A stretch of DNA of 64,000 nt from Saccharothrix ecbatanensis. Its GTDB lineage: Bacteria > Actinomycetota > Actinomycetes > Mycobacteriales > Pseudonocardiaceae. Below are positions 8,586 to 16,713 of the stretch, in pieces. The translations under genes and the position numbers were made by a program. The stretch is from positions 3,596,001 through 3,660,000 of the forward strand of contig NZ_JACHMO010000001.1 of the NCBI RefSeq assembly GCF_014205015.1, written 5' to 3'. How positions within the stretch are numbered: position 1 is the stretch's first letter; every line of letters begins with the position of its first letter. Below the pieces are notes generated by a model. That model had not been told where the DNA came from and did not search any database. It was given only the letters and a program-made list of their open reading frames with translations.

Positions 8586-9695
8586 ATGACGATCAGTTGG
8601 TCGCAGGCCCTCGCGTGGCGGATGCGGAGGCACCTGCTGGAGCCGGCCGGAACGGAGTCCGTCGAGGCCGTGGTGGGCAGGCTCGGCGCCGTCTTGGCGA
8701 TGGACGAGCGGTTGGCCGAGCTCGCTGTCCGAGCACGACGTCTCCGGTCCGGTCCTGGCGAGGTCGCTCGCGCACTCGACGAAGGACGCATCATCAAGTC
8801 GTTCGCGTTCCGCGGCGCGACGCACTACTTGTCTGCCGAGGACGGCGGCGCCTACCTCGCACTGCGGGCGTCGGGTCGCCAGTGGGAAATCCCCAGTTGG
8901 CAGGAGTACTACGACCTGAAGCCCGCCGACTGGCCGGCGTTTCGCGAGACGATTCGCGAAGCACTCGCCGACGGGCCACTGACCGTCGCCGACCTAGGCG
9001 CCGCGGTGACACGCAAGGCGGCCTACCGGCACCTACGCCCAGTTTTCGACCAGGGCGCCGACACGCTGATCAAGCCGCTCACCTGGCAGGGCGACATGAG
9101 CTTCGGGCCACCACGCGACGGACGACACACGTTCCAGCGACTCGACGACAACCCGCACTGGGCAGGGATCTGGGATCTCGACGAGGCCGGGCCGCACGCG
9201 ATCACGTCCTACTTCCGCGCCTACGGCCCGGCAACCGAAGAACACATCCACTACTGGCTCGGCGCCGGACTCAGCGCCGGCCGCAAACGCCTCCGCTCCT
9301 GGCTCACGGCTCACGGCTCTCGACGACCAGCTGACGGCGTTGACCATCGACGGCGAGACCGCCTACATCCTCACCGAAGACCTCGACGACCTGTTGGCGA
9401 CGCCGCCCACGAACGCCGTGCGACTGCTGCCCGGTCACGATCAGTGGGTCATCGGCCCGGGCACCAAGGACCAGCATGTCGTCCCACCGGCACGCCGCAC
9501 ACCGGTCACGCGCAAGGCGAACCTCGTGATCGCGGGCGGCACTGTGAGTGGCACATGGACCGTCACGGCGAACCACCTCACAGTGACATGGTTCGGAGAG
9601 AGGGAAACCCGCCGCGGAAGGCCCTCGACACGGAAGCCGCCCGACTCGCCCGCATCCTCGACCGACCACTCAAGAGAATCGTCAACATCGCCTAA
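8586..9695 (+). pseudogene. winged-helix DNA-binding (HTH_42/YcaQ-like) protein with two frameshifts
   Basis: The first 240 codons (MTISWSQALAWRMRRHLLEP..., SFAFRGATHYLSAEDGG, TEEHIHYWLGAG) belong to the winged-helix HTH_42 family, related to interstrand-crosslink glycosylases AlkX/YcaQ. At 9301-9314 the 7-mer GGCTCAC occurs twice in tandem and shifts the frame; removing one copy restores WLTALDDQLTALTIDGETAY and then AYILTEDLDDLL. A second shift at 9595-9604 (GGAGAGAGGG, two bases too long) returns to the first frame, restoring PPRKALDTEAARLARIL up to the stop at 9693-9695. Net gain is nine bases, so the original gene ran over this whole interval. As it stands the C-terminal third is scrambled; activity is unlikely. 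Confidence 0.8.
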
Positions 9696-9739
9696 CACCG
9701 CGGACACATCGCCCCCGGTCGGTGCGCCGACCACCTGAT

Positions 9740-10061
9740 CGGCGCTGGCAACCCCACCACGCCGGAGCATCAACTACCGCGGAAGGACAAGCCACCTGGG
9801 GTGGTCCAGTACCACGGAAGTCACAGGAAGAAGCCGCCAAAGTGATCACCTCAATGCGGAAAGGACATGTAGGTTCTCGTATCTGATTGCGCTTTCTCAG
9901 TGATTCTGCGCCGGTGATGTTTCGCTGCCACGCCCAGCGCGCCGACCTGCCCGACCCGCCGTTCACCCCGGCCAGGTCCCCTAGCTCACCAGCAGACCCG
10001 CCCGACCGGCCCTCTCCGACCCGGCCCCGGTGGCCGCCGACGCCGTCATACGATCCCTGCC
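9740..10061. other. gene-free stretch
   Basis: Intergenic; no conserved fragment, promoter-like hexamer pair or hairpin stands out. Confidence 0.4.
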
Positions 10062-11009
10062 GTGGAACGGCGATTATCGGTCCGGCACCTCACCGCCGGC
10101 ACGGTCCTGGCCATTATCGGCTGGGCGTTGCGCGCGGTGGGCGTCGTGCTGTTCAGCGGTGCGCTCGTGCTGCCGCGGCAGGCCTTGGGCCTTTTGCTGG
10201 AGGACCCCGACATGGGCTGGGCAGCGACCATCCTGCTCAAGATCGGGGCCGGTGTCGTCGGAGTCGTCGTCTTCGAGATCGGCCACCTGACCGCCGTGTG
10301 GGGCAAGCGGTTCCGCACCCGACCCGTGACTTCCTTCGACACCCTCTCCGGCACCCGCTACGTCCTGTACCTGCGGTCGTTCAAAACCGACACCGCCCTC
10401 GCCACCTCTCCGGACCCGCCCGGCAACCCGCTCAAAATCCTCCTGTCCCGCCGCGGCCTGACCCGCGAGGAACACCTGATCCGGTACTTCGGCCGCCACG
10501 GCAAGGTCGTCACCATCGGCCGCCCCGGTGAACGCGTGCCCCCGCTGGGCGCTCAACGCGGCTACATCACCGGACCGGACTGGCAGACCACCGTGTCCCA
10601 ACTCATCCGGGACGCGCACCTGGTCGTCCTCTCCGCCACCCCCACACCGGGCACGGTCTGGGAGTTCGTCGAAACGCTGCACGTGATCAGGTCGCCGAGG
10701 CGACTGGTCCTGCTGGCCCACGGCACGGCCGACTACACCGCGTTCCGCGACGCCGTCAAAGCCGAACACTCCGCCAGGGCCATCCCCACCACGCTCCCCC
10801 GACTGCCCCACTACGACCCACTTCCGCCGAACGTCGACGCCGACCACCCCGTGCCGGTACTGATCACCTTCGACTACGGGTGGCAGCCGACGGTGAAGCA
10901 GTTCCACCCGATCAGGAAGAACGTGCCAAGGACCATCCGGCAACGCGCCCGCATCGCCGACAACGACCTCGACGACGCCTTGAGGCACCAGATCCGCCTA
11001 CCCGACTGA
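10062..11009 (+). CDS. two-helix membrane protein with conserved cytoplasmic domain
   Basis: 315 residues from GTG 10062. Two membrane helices lie at about residues 11-37 and 52-79. The remaining ~230 residues are a soluble domain with the order YVLYLRSFKTD, VTIGRPGERVPPLGAQRGYI, DWQTTVSQLIRDAHLVVLSA and GTVWEFVETL. This pattern (first beta-strand with LRSF, later strand ending in a Trp-Glu helix) recurs in actinobacterial membrane proteins and resembles a Rossmann/TIR-like fold, but the TIR assignment is inference from pattern only. There is no operon partner: the next sequence is relic DNA. Strong GC3 bias and an intact frame indicate a real gene. Confidence 0.7.
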   Translation: MERRLSVRHLTAGTVLAIIGWALRAVGVVLFSGALVLPRQALGLLLEDPDMGWAATILLKIGAGVVGVVVFEIGHLTAVWGKRFRTRPVTSFDTLSGTRYVLYLRSFKTDTALATSPDPPGNPLKILLSRRGLTREEHLIRYFGRHGKVVTIGRPGERVPPLGAQRGYITGPDWQTTVSQLIRDAHLVVLSATPTPGTVWEFVETLHVIRSPRRLVLLAHGTADYTAFRDAVKAEHSARAIPTTLPRLPHYDPLPPNVDADHPVPVLITFDYGWQPTVKQFHPIRKNVPRTIRQRARIADNDLDDALRHQIRLPD

Positions 11010-11164
11010 CCCTGTCAGGCACTCGTCCGGTCGTACTCGGAACCCATGGCGGCTCGGGGACATCGTCGCAGCCGACCTGGTCCTTCTCCGTCACAAGCAC
11101 GGCCGGACCACCTGATCAACAACCTGATCACCCGAAGTCACGAGAACTTACGCAGAAAGTCTCA

Positions 11165-11378
11165 CTGCCCCGACAGACCCGCACGAACAGATGTTGTACT
11201 TGTTCTGCACCGCGGCAACTTCGATCAACTTGTTGGCCTTGCGGACGTCACTCATGTCCACCTTGGACAGGCCGATGTGATGGATCTTCCCTTCGGCCTG
11301 CATGTCGGAGAGCACGGCGAGTTGGTCTTCCACCGGCACGGCAGGGTCGATGCGGTGGAGGTAGTACAGGTCGATCCG
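11165..11378 (-). pseudogene. aldo/keto reductase internal fragment
   Basis: On the minus strand the frame reads RIDLYYLHRIDPAVPVEDQL, then MQAEGKIHHIGLSKVDMSDV, then KLIEVAAVQNKYN, the central strand-helix repeats of aldo/keto reductases. Both ends of the enzyme, including the catalytic tyrosine region, are missing. The fragment stops abruptly against an MFS fragment on the other strand at about 11378. Confidence 0.75.
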
Positions 11379-11714
11379 GCGAGCTCGACCGTGGCGTTCT
11401 TCCGGTCGCTCGGCGGCACGATCGGCGTGTCGGTGCTGGGCGCGGTGCTCGCCCGGCGGGTCGACGCGGCCATCACCCGCGACCTGACCGCGGCGGGCAT
11501 CCCGGCCGCCGGCGGCGGCAGCGGCAGCCTCAACATCGCCGCGCTGCCGGAGGCCGTGCAGCACATCGTCCGCGCCGCCTACGGCGACGCCACCGGGCAC
11601 ATCTTCCTGATCTCCGCGGGCATCGCGGTGGTCGGCGTGCTCGCGGCCCTGCTGCTCAAGCCCATCACCCTGCGCAGCAGCCCCGACGTGGTGGACACCA
11701 CACCCCCGTCCTGA
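11379..11714 (+). pseudogene. MFS (EmrB/QacA-type) efflux transporter, C-terminal fragment
   Basis: The frame begins without a start codon at STVAFFRSLGGTIGVSVLGA, the conserved penultimate part of 14-TM drug:H+ antiporters, and runs through a final membrane helix (GHIFLISAGIAVVGVLAALLL) to a normal stop. About three quarters of the transporter is missing. Its downstream hairpin (11729-11772) survives. The junction with the aldo/keto reductase fragment marks a deletion or recombination point. Confidence 0.75.
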
Positions 11715-11728
11715 GCGGTCCCGGCACC

Positions 11729-11772
11729 GCCCCCGTGCCCCGGCGAGCACCCGCTCGCCGGGGCACGGGGGC
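11729..11772 (+). terminator. strong intrinsic-type hairpin after the MFS fragment
   Basis: Perfect 19-bp stem (11729-11747 with 11754-11772) closed by a 6-nt loop CACCCG, starting 15 bp after the stop codon. There is no T-tract, as usual in high-GC actinobacteria. Confidence 0.75.
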
Positions 11773-11905
11773 ATCGTCCTCCCAAGTCGTCCCACCGTTG
11801 CCCTTCGGGCCACCGGTCCTGCCCCCGGTCTGCGCCTTCCGGCCTTCCCCCGCCGGCGGTCCGGAGGTGACGATCACCCCCAGGACCGCGACAGGAGGCT
11901 TGACG

Positions 11906-13327
11906 ATGCGGCAACACGGGCAAGGGGCCGGGAGCGCGGGGAGGAAGGCGCAGGGGAAGGAGCGCGAGGAGGTCGCCGGTAGGTCGCTGGTGACGCCTGC
12001 CGGGCCGACCACCCCGGAGGCGGTGCTGGCCATGCAGCGCCTGGTGGGGAACGCGGCCGTGGTCCAGCGGCTGGCCCGGCACGAGCACGCGGACGGGTGC
12101 TGCGGCAGCGGTGAGACCGTGCAGCGCGACGCCGTGGCCCGGAGCGTCGGCTCGCCGGGCCGGCCGCTCGACGACGACGTCCGCTCGGAGATGGAGGGAC
12201 GGATCGGCCACGACTTCTCCGACGTGCGCATCCACACCGACGCCACCGCCCACGCCGCCGCCGAGTCCGTGCAGGCGCACGCGTTCACGACCGGCTCGGA
12301 CATCGTGTTCCAGCGCAGCCAGTACGACCCCGCCACCGTGCCGGGCAAGAAGCGGCTGGCGCACGAGCTGCTGCACGTGGTGCAGCAGCGCCAAGGGCCG
12401 GTGGAGGGCACGGACAACGGCCGCGGGGCGAAGGTCAGCGACCCGTCCGACCGGTTCGAGCGCGCGGCGTCGGCGGGCGCGGAACAGGTGATGGCCGGCG
12501 CGGCGCCGGTCCAGCGCGCCGCGGTGGACGAGCGGGAGACCGCCGCCGCGCCGGCCCGAGGCGCCGCGGCGGCGCACGCCGGTGACGTGCCGGTGCAGCG
12601 CGTCGAGCTGGTCGACGCGCTGGACACGATGCGCAACCGCCCCATCCTCCCGAAGCAGGAGGAGGGGAAGACGTCGATCACACGAGGGGCGGAGGACGAG
12701 AGCCTCGGACTGCCGCCCGAACTCCTGGAACAGCTGGAACGCCTGGTCCAGCAGGACCAGTCGGTGGCCTCGACGGTCGACATGGGCGACCCGCGGCGCA
12801 AACCGTCGACCTTCGGCGGCGGCAACGCGGTCAACGTCACCCACGAGGTCGGGTTCGACGTCAAGGGACGGGACGCCACGAACCTGCGCTACATCCGCTT
12901 CGTCAAGGCGGTGAAGATGTACCAGGGCTACCCCAGCAGCCAGGTCAACCGCCAGCGCACGGTCTCCGGTTACGTGAGCTGGTCCCCGGTGGTGGAGACC
13001 CCCGACATGGGGAAGGGGACGGACGACGACGCGGCCTACCAGGCGCGACTGGTCAAGCTCCTGGACGAGGACTTCGCGGCGGCCAAGTGGTCCTACGACG
13101 GACCCGACAAGGAGTTCTACCGCGAGGAGAAGGAGGGCGAGGAGGTCGTCCGCCTGATCAACGTCGACACCCCGGGCGTGAAGTCGGACTTCAAGCAGTA
13201 CCCGATCGTGCAGCGTTACGAGTTCTACGGCGTCCTCTACGACGCCGCGGAGCGCGCGATCCTCAACGTCAGCCACTACTCCGACCGCCTGATCGGGCTC
13301 TCCGCGACAGCGGCCCTGACCCGCTGA
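11906..13327 (+). CDS. DUF4157 (eCIS-core metallopeptidase-like) protein
   Basis: ATG 11906 follows AGGAGG at 11893-11898 with good spacing, giving 473 residues. Residues ~86-163 form a DUF4157/eCIS core domain: RPLDDDVRSEMEGRIGHDFS, VRIHTDATA, and the zinc-peptidase motif LAHELLHVVQQ (His153-Glu154-x-x-His157). An N-terminal low-complexity region contains the AMQRLVGNAAVVQRL motif common in such proteins, and a linker has repeated VQR motifs (TVQRD, PVQRA, PVQRV). The C-terminal ~250 residues (FGGGNAVNVTHEVGFDVKGR...NVSHYSDRLIGLSA) are not recognised and could be the effector part. DUF4157 proteins are often encoded near extracellular contractile injection systems; no such genes lie in this window. 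A hairpin overlaps its stop. Confidence 0.8.
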   Translation: MRQHGQGAGSAGRKAQGKEREEVAGRSLVTPAGPTTPEAVLAMQRLVGNAAVVQRLARHEHADGCCGSGETVQRDAVARSVGSPGRPLDDDVRSEMEGRIGHDFSDVRIHTDATAHAAAESVQAHAFTTGSDIVFQRSQYDPATVPGKKRLAHELLHVVQQRQGPVEGTDNGRGAKVSDPSDRFERAASAGAEQVMAGAAPVQRAAVDERETAAAPARGAAAAHAGDVPVQRVELVDALDTMRNRPILPKQEEGKTSITRGAEDESLGLPPELLEQLERLVQQDQSVASTVDMGDPRRKPSTFGGGNAVNVTHEVGFDVKGRDATNLRYIRFVKAVKMYQGYPSSQVNRQRTVSGYVSWSPVVETPDMGKGTDDDAAYQARLVKLLDEDFAAAKWSYDGPDKEFYREEKEGEEVVRLINVDTPGVKSDFKQYPIVQRYEFYGVLYDAAERAILNVSHYSDRLIGLSATAALTR

Positions 13328-13348
13328 CGGGTGGGGCCCGTCAGCGGG
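13320..13348 (+). terminator. hairpin overlapping the stop of the DUF4157 gene
   Basis: Perfect 12-bp stem CCCGCTGACGGG with a TGGGG loop; the left arm contains the TGA at 13325-13327. Confidence 0.75.
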
Positions 13349-13439
13349 CGCCGCGTGCGGGTCCTCCGCCTCGATCGGCCGCAGCACGCCGCCCACCGCG
13401 GGTTCCACCGGCAGCACCAGCCCGCCGTCCCGGTGCGCC

Positions 13440-13790
13440 GGGCACAGGAAGCCCAGCGTCTCCTCACCCTCGGCATCCTGTGGGCGGTCGCCAACCTGGA
13501 CAAGGCGCTGCTGGACGACGTGACCCTGTCCGACAGCCGGGGGCAACTGACCGTCTACGAGCAGTTGCCCCGCTCTGCCGCCGGAAGGGAGATCGCTGCC
13601 GAGCTCGACCCGGTCTCGCGGATGTGGCTGGGCTCCCAGTCCTGCGCCAGCCACATCCTGCGCCACACCGACACGCTGACCGACGTCCCCGCGTTCTGGA
13701 CACCCGGCGAGGCCGCGCCGGTAGTAGGTACGCAGTGCACGAACGATCCGTACTCGTCCCGCCCCGCCCCGCCGGGAATGCCGGTCGACC
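13440..13790 (+). pseudogene. unidentified coding remnant
   Basis: One plus-strand frame has clear actinobacterial codon bias and protein-like sequence (LGILWAVANLDKALLDDVTL, then PVSRMWLGSQSCASHILRH and TDVPAFWTPGEAAP) but no start codon context and a degenerate end. The family was not recognised. It probably derives from a gene cut at both ends. The flanks (13349-13440 and 13790-13980) show nothing supportable. Confidence 0.4.
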
Positions 13791-13995
13791 AGCGCCCAGA
13801 CTCGAACGTTGCGAGCCTCCTCGTTGAGGTGGCACGGGCAGCCGATCACGCAATGCGCCGTCCGGCCGCGTCATCTCCACGGGCACCATGCTGCCCCACC
13901 GCGACCGCCGGAGCCTCACCCGTGCCGGGTGACGACCGGGCACGCGCGGAACACGACAGTGGCCTCGCCCCTGTGCGGTGACCTAGGAGGCGGAC

Positions 13996-14037
13996 GTGCG
14001 TCGAAGTGGTTCGGCACGTCGGCGGGGACAACGATGA
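13996..14037 (+). CDS. possible 13-residue leader peptide
   Basis: TAGGAGG (13984-13990) precedes GTG 13996, which opens a 13-codon frame rich in Arg (MRRSGSARRRGQR) ending in TGA at 14035-14037. The stop overlaps the ATG of the transporter (ATGA, 14034-14037). This geometry allows translational coupling. No cysteine cluster is present, so it is unlike known sulfur-responsive leaders. Confidence 0.35.
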   Translation: MRRSGSARRRGQR

Positions 14038-15743
14038 GCCGGTGGTCACCGCTAGTGCGTGCCCGCCTGACCCGGTGGGGGCACTCGGTGCTACCGGGCG
14101 TCCATTGGCGACGGGATCTGTTGGCGGGCCTCCCGTGCGCGTTGAGTAGCGTGCCGAACGGGATGGCGGCCGCCGTCCTCGCCGGGGTCAGCCCGGCGCA
14201 CGGGCTGTACGCCTGCGTGGCCGGGCCGATCGCCGGCGGTTCGCTCACCAGCACCCGGCTCATGGTGATCACCACTACCGGTGCCGCCGCGCTGGCCGCG
14301 GGTTCCGCCGTCGCCGACCTCGATCCGGCCGACCGGCCCGACGCGCTGTTCCTGCTCACCGTGTTGGCCGGCTTGGTGGCCGTGGTGGCCGGACTCGCGC
14401 GGCTCGGCCGCCACACGCGGTTCGTTTCGCACTCGGTCATGCTCGGCTTCCTGACCGGGGTGTCGGTCAACATCGTCGCCGGTCAGCTCCCCGACCTCGT
14501 CGGGGTCGAGGCGTCGGGGTCGACGCCGATCGCCAAAGCTGTCGCCGTCTTCGGGCACCTGTCACGCGTCGACGTGCCGTCGCTGCTGGTCGGGGTGGCC
14601 GCGCTGGCGATGCTGGTCGGGTCGTCCCGCACCCGTTTCGGTGTCGTGGGCGCCGTGGTCGCGTTGGTCGTGCCGACCGCGGTGGTGGCGTTCGCGAGCA
14701 TCGACGTCGCCCTCGTCCACGACGGCGGCGCGATCGAGTCCGGCGTGCCGCTGCCCGCGCTGCCCGACCTGAGCCTGCTGTCGTTGGACTTGGTGGTCGG
14801 TGCGGTGGCGGTGGCGGCGATCGTCCTGGTGCAAGGCGCCGGGGTGAGCGAAGCCACGCCGAACCGCGACGGCTCGCGTGCGGACACCAGCCGCGATTTC
14901 ATCGCCCAAGGCGTCGCGAACATCGCCTCCGGGCTGTTCCGCGGCCAACCGGTGGGAGGCTCGGTGGGGCAGACCGCGTTGAACGTGGCGGTCGGCGCGC
15001 GTTCCCGCTGGGGCTCGATCTGGGCGGGCGTGTGGATGTTGGTGGTGCTGGTCGCGTTCTCCGGGCTCGTCGGGCTGGTGGCGATGCCGACCCTTGCCGC
15101 GGTACTGGTCTTCGCGGCGATCGGCTCGCTGCGCCCGCGCGAGTTGCTCACGGTCCTGCGCACCGGCCGCGTGTCCCGGATCGCCATGATCACCACGTTC
15201 CTGGCCACGCTGTTCCTGCCGGTCGCCGCGGCGATCGGCGTCGGCGTGGCGCTGTCGCTGCTGCTCCAGCTCAACCGGGAGGCGCTCGACCTCGCCGTGG
15301 TGCGGCTCGTGCCGCGCGATGACGGGCGATTCGTCGAACGACCCGCGCCCACGACGCTGGCCGGGCACCGCGTGATCGTGCTCGACGTCTACGGCAGCCT
15401 GTTCTACGCCGGTGCGCAGACCCTTCGGGCACGCCTGCCCGATCCGACCGGCGCGCGCTCCCCCGTGGTCGTGCTGCGGTTGCGCGGGCGCACGTCGTTC
15501 GGGGCGACGTTCTTCGTCGTGGTGGCCGACTACGCCCGGCGGCTGGACGCCGTCGGTGGTCGGTTGTACGTGTCCGGGCTCCGACCGGACGTGGCCGCCG
15601 CGTTCCGACGGGCCGGCGGAGCCCTGCTGTCCGGACCGGTGCGGGTCTTCGAGTCGACCGACCTGATCGGGCAGTCCACGTTGGCCGCCTACCGCGACGC
15701 CGAGGCGTGGCTCGTCGAGCACGACGGCCGAACTCACCCGTAA
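14034..15743 (+). CDS. SulP-family anion transporter with STAS domain
   Basis: 569 residues from ATG 14034. The membrane part (about residues 30-430) has the SulP order: DLLAGLPCALSSVPNGMAAA, GLYACVAGPIAGGSLTSTRL, a VSHSVMLGFLTGVSVNI helix and GLFRGQPVGGSVGQTALNVA. A C-terminal STAS domain follows (about 440-560: RVIVLDVYGSLFYAGAQTL, VVVLRLRGRTSFGATF). Family members move sulfate, bicarbonate or other oxyanions by H+ symport or Na+ coupling; the substrate is not predictable. The variant motif VPNGMAAAVLAGVSP replaces the more usual I-P-Q-x-M-A/Y-A-x-L-A-G. A possible leader peptide overlaps the start; the next gene is 73 bp downstream in the same direction. Confidence 0.9.
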   Translation: MSRWSPLVRARLTRWGHSVLPGVHWRRDLLAGLPCALSSVPNGMAAAVLAGVSPAHGLYACVAGPIAGGSLTSTRLMVITTTGAAALAAGSAVADLDPADRPDALFLLTVLAGLVAVVAGLARLGRHTRFVSHSVMLGFLTGVSVNIVAGQLPDLVGVEASGSTPIAKAVAVFGHLSRVDVPSLLVGVAALAMLVGSSRTRFGVVGAVVALVVPTAVVAFASIDVALVHDGGAIESGVPLPALPDLSLLSLDLVVGAVAVAAIVLVQGAGVSEATPNRDGSRADTSRDFIAQGVANIASGLFRGQPVGGSVGQTALNVAVGARSRWGSIWAGVWMLVVLVAFSGLVGLVAMPTLAAVLVFAAIGSLRPRELLTVLRTGRVSRIAMITTFLATLFLPVAAAIGVGVALSLLLQLNREALDLAVVRLVPRDDGRFVERPAPTTLAGHRVIVLDVYGSLFYAGAQTLRARLPDPTGARSPVVVLRLRGRTSFGATFFVVVADYARRLDAVGGRLYVSGLRPDVAAAFRRAGGALLSGPVRVFESTDLIGQSTLAAYRDAEAWLVEHDGRTHP

Positions 15744-15816
15744 CGGGGGAACCGGTCGCGCCCTCCGCACGGCACGGTGCACCGATCGTGTCCAGCTCAC
15801 CAGAAGGAGGTCCGCC

Positions 15817-16242
15817 ATGGTCCGCGGCCCCGTCGAGCACATCGTGATCGAATTTCCCGGCGACCGCTTCGACGGCGGGATCGTTCCCGTGGTCCAGGAA
15901 CTGGTCGTCAGCGGCGTGATCCGCATCGTCGACCTCGTGTTCGTCAAGAAGGACGGTGACGGGCGGGTCGCGTTGGTGGAGCTGTCCGAGCTGGACCGCA
16001 GCGAGGCCGGGGCGTTCGACGTGCTCGATGGCGAGGTCGGCGGACTGCTCAGCACCGACGACGTGGACGACGTGGCGCAGCACCTCGCGCCCGGGACGTT
16101 GGCGGCGCTGTTGGTCTGGGAGAACGTCTGGGCCGCTCGTCTGGCCGCCGCCCTGTCGGCTGCGGGGGGACGGGTCGTGGCCCACCACCGCGTGGCCGAC
16201 GAGGTGTTCGAGGCCGCCGCTGCCCATGCTCGAAGCCAGTGA
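15817..16242 (+). CDS. DUF6325-family protein
   Basis: 141 residues preceded by AGAAGGAGG (15801-15809). The sequence begins VRGPVEHIVIEFPGDRFDGG and continues with PVVQELVVSGVIRIVDLVFV, the pattern of DUF6325 (related to DUF1269) proteins, which end with an alanine-rich helix (LAALLVWENVWAARLAAALS). These small cytoplasmic or membrane-peripheral proteins commonly precede a gene for a SHOCT-domain protein, and such a gene follows 10 bp later here in truncated form. Function of the family is unknown. Confidence 0.8.
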   Translation: MVRGPVEHIVIEFPGDRFDGGIVPVVQELVVSGVIRIVDLVFVKKDGDGRVALVELSELDRSEAGAFDVLDGEVGGLLSTDDVDDVAQHLAPGTLAALLVWENVWAARLAAALSAAGGRVVAHHRVADEVFEAAAAHARSQ

Positions 16243-16252
16243 GGAGACTTCC

Positions 16253-16447
16253 GTGTTGATTCGACCGTTCGGCCCGCGCCGGGGCCCTGGGCTGCTGCGC
16301 GCCGCCGCGAGGACCGCCGTGGTCGCGGGCACGGCCAGCGCCGTCACCGGCGCGGTGCGGCGGCACCAGGCCGCGGACTACCCGCCACCCGCCCCATCCC
16401 AACCGGTCGCCCCGCAGCAGAACGCTGTGCCTGCCGACAACCTCATC
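16253..16447 (+). pseudogene. SHOCT-type small protein, truncated before its SHOCT motif
   Basis: GTG 16253 follows GAGGAG. The product starts VLIRPFGPRRGPGLLRAAAR, then TAVVAGTASAVTGAV, then a Pro/Gln linker, as in small proteins that end in a SHOCT motif. The expected C-terminal helix pair (L-A-x-L-H-x-x-G-x-L-T-x-x-E-F) is absent: sequence character changes at about 16447, where transposase-like remnant DNA begins. Confidence 0.6.
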
Positions 16448-16544
16448 CATGCAGGTAGAAGACGCGCGAAGCCCAAGACCTGGAAGCGCTCGCGGGCACG
16501 GTTGTCATCCGCCGCGCCATCAACCAGCACGGCATGATGACCGG

Positions 16545-16705
16545 CTGGGCTGCTCCGACTGGCCTATCTCGGTGTGACCAACGCGTTCGCGCTGCTGCGC
16601 CCGCTACCCCTGAGCGACCGGACAAAGACACGGGAATCCTGGCAGTACGGCACCAGATCACTGTCCTGGAACGGCAGCTGGGCAACGCCCGGCCGCAACG
16701 GCGTT
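16545..16705 (+). pseudogene. integrase/transposase N-terminal fragment with frameshift
   Basis: Frame 2 reads RLAYLGVTNAFALLRPLPLS, then DR, and frame 1 continues DKDTGILAVRHQITVLERQL. Together this is the conserved N-terminus of actinobacterial rve-core transposases. The catalytic core is missing; the 3' end of the AfsR-type gene on the other strand follows directly. Confidence 0.6.
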
Positions 16706-16713
16706 GTTGGGAC

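Noticed and set aside
11579..13849. A 756-codon open frame antisense to the DUF4157 gene
   Set aside because: High-GC shadow frame; no family match, no start context, and the plus-strand frame has the domain and codon bias.
13984..14037. Sulfur-responsive cysteine leader before SulP
   Set aside because: The mini-peptide has no cysteine; retained only as a possible leader peptide.
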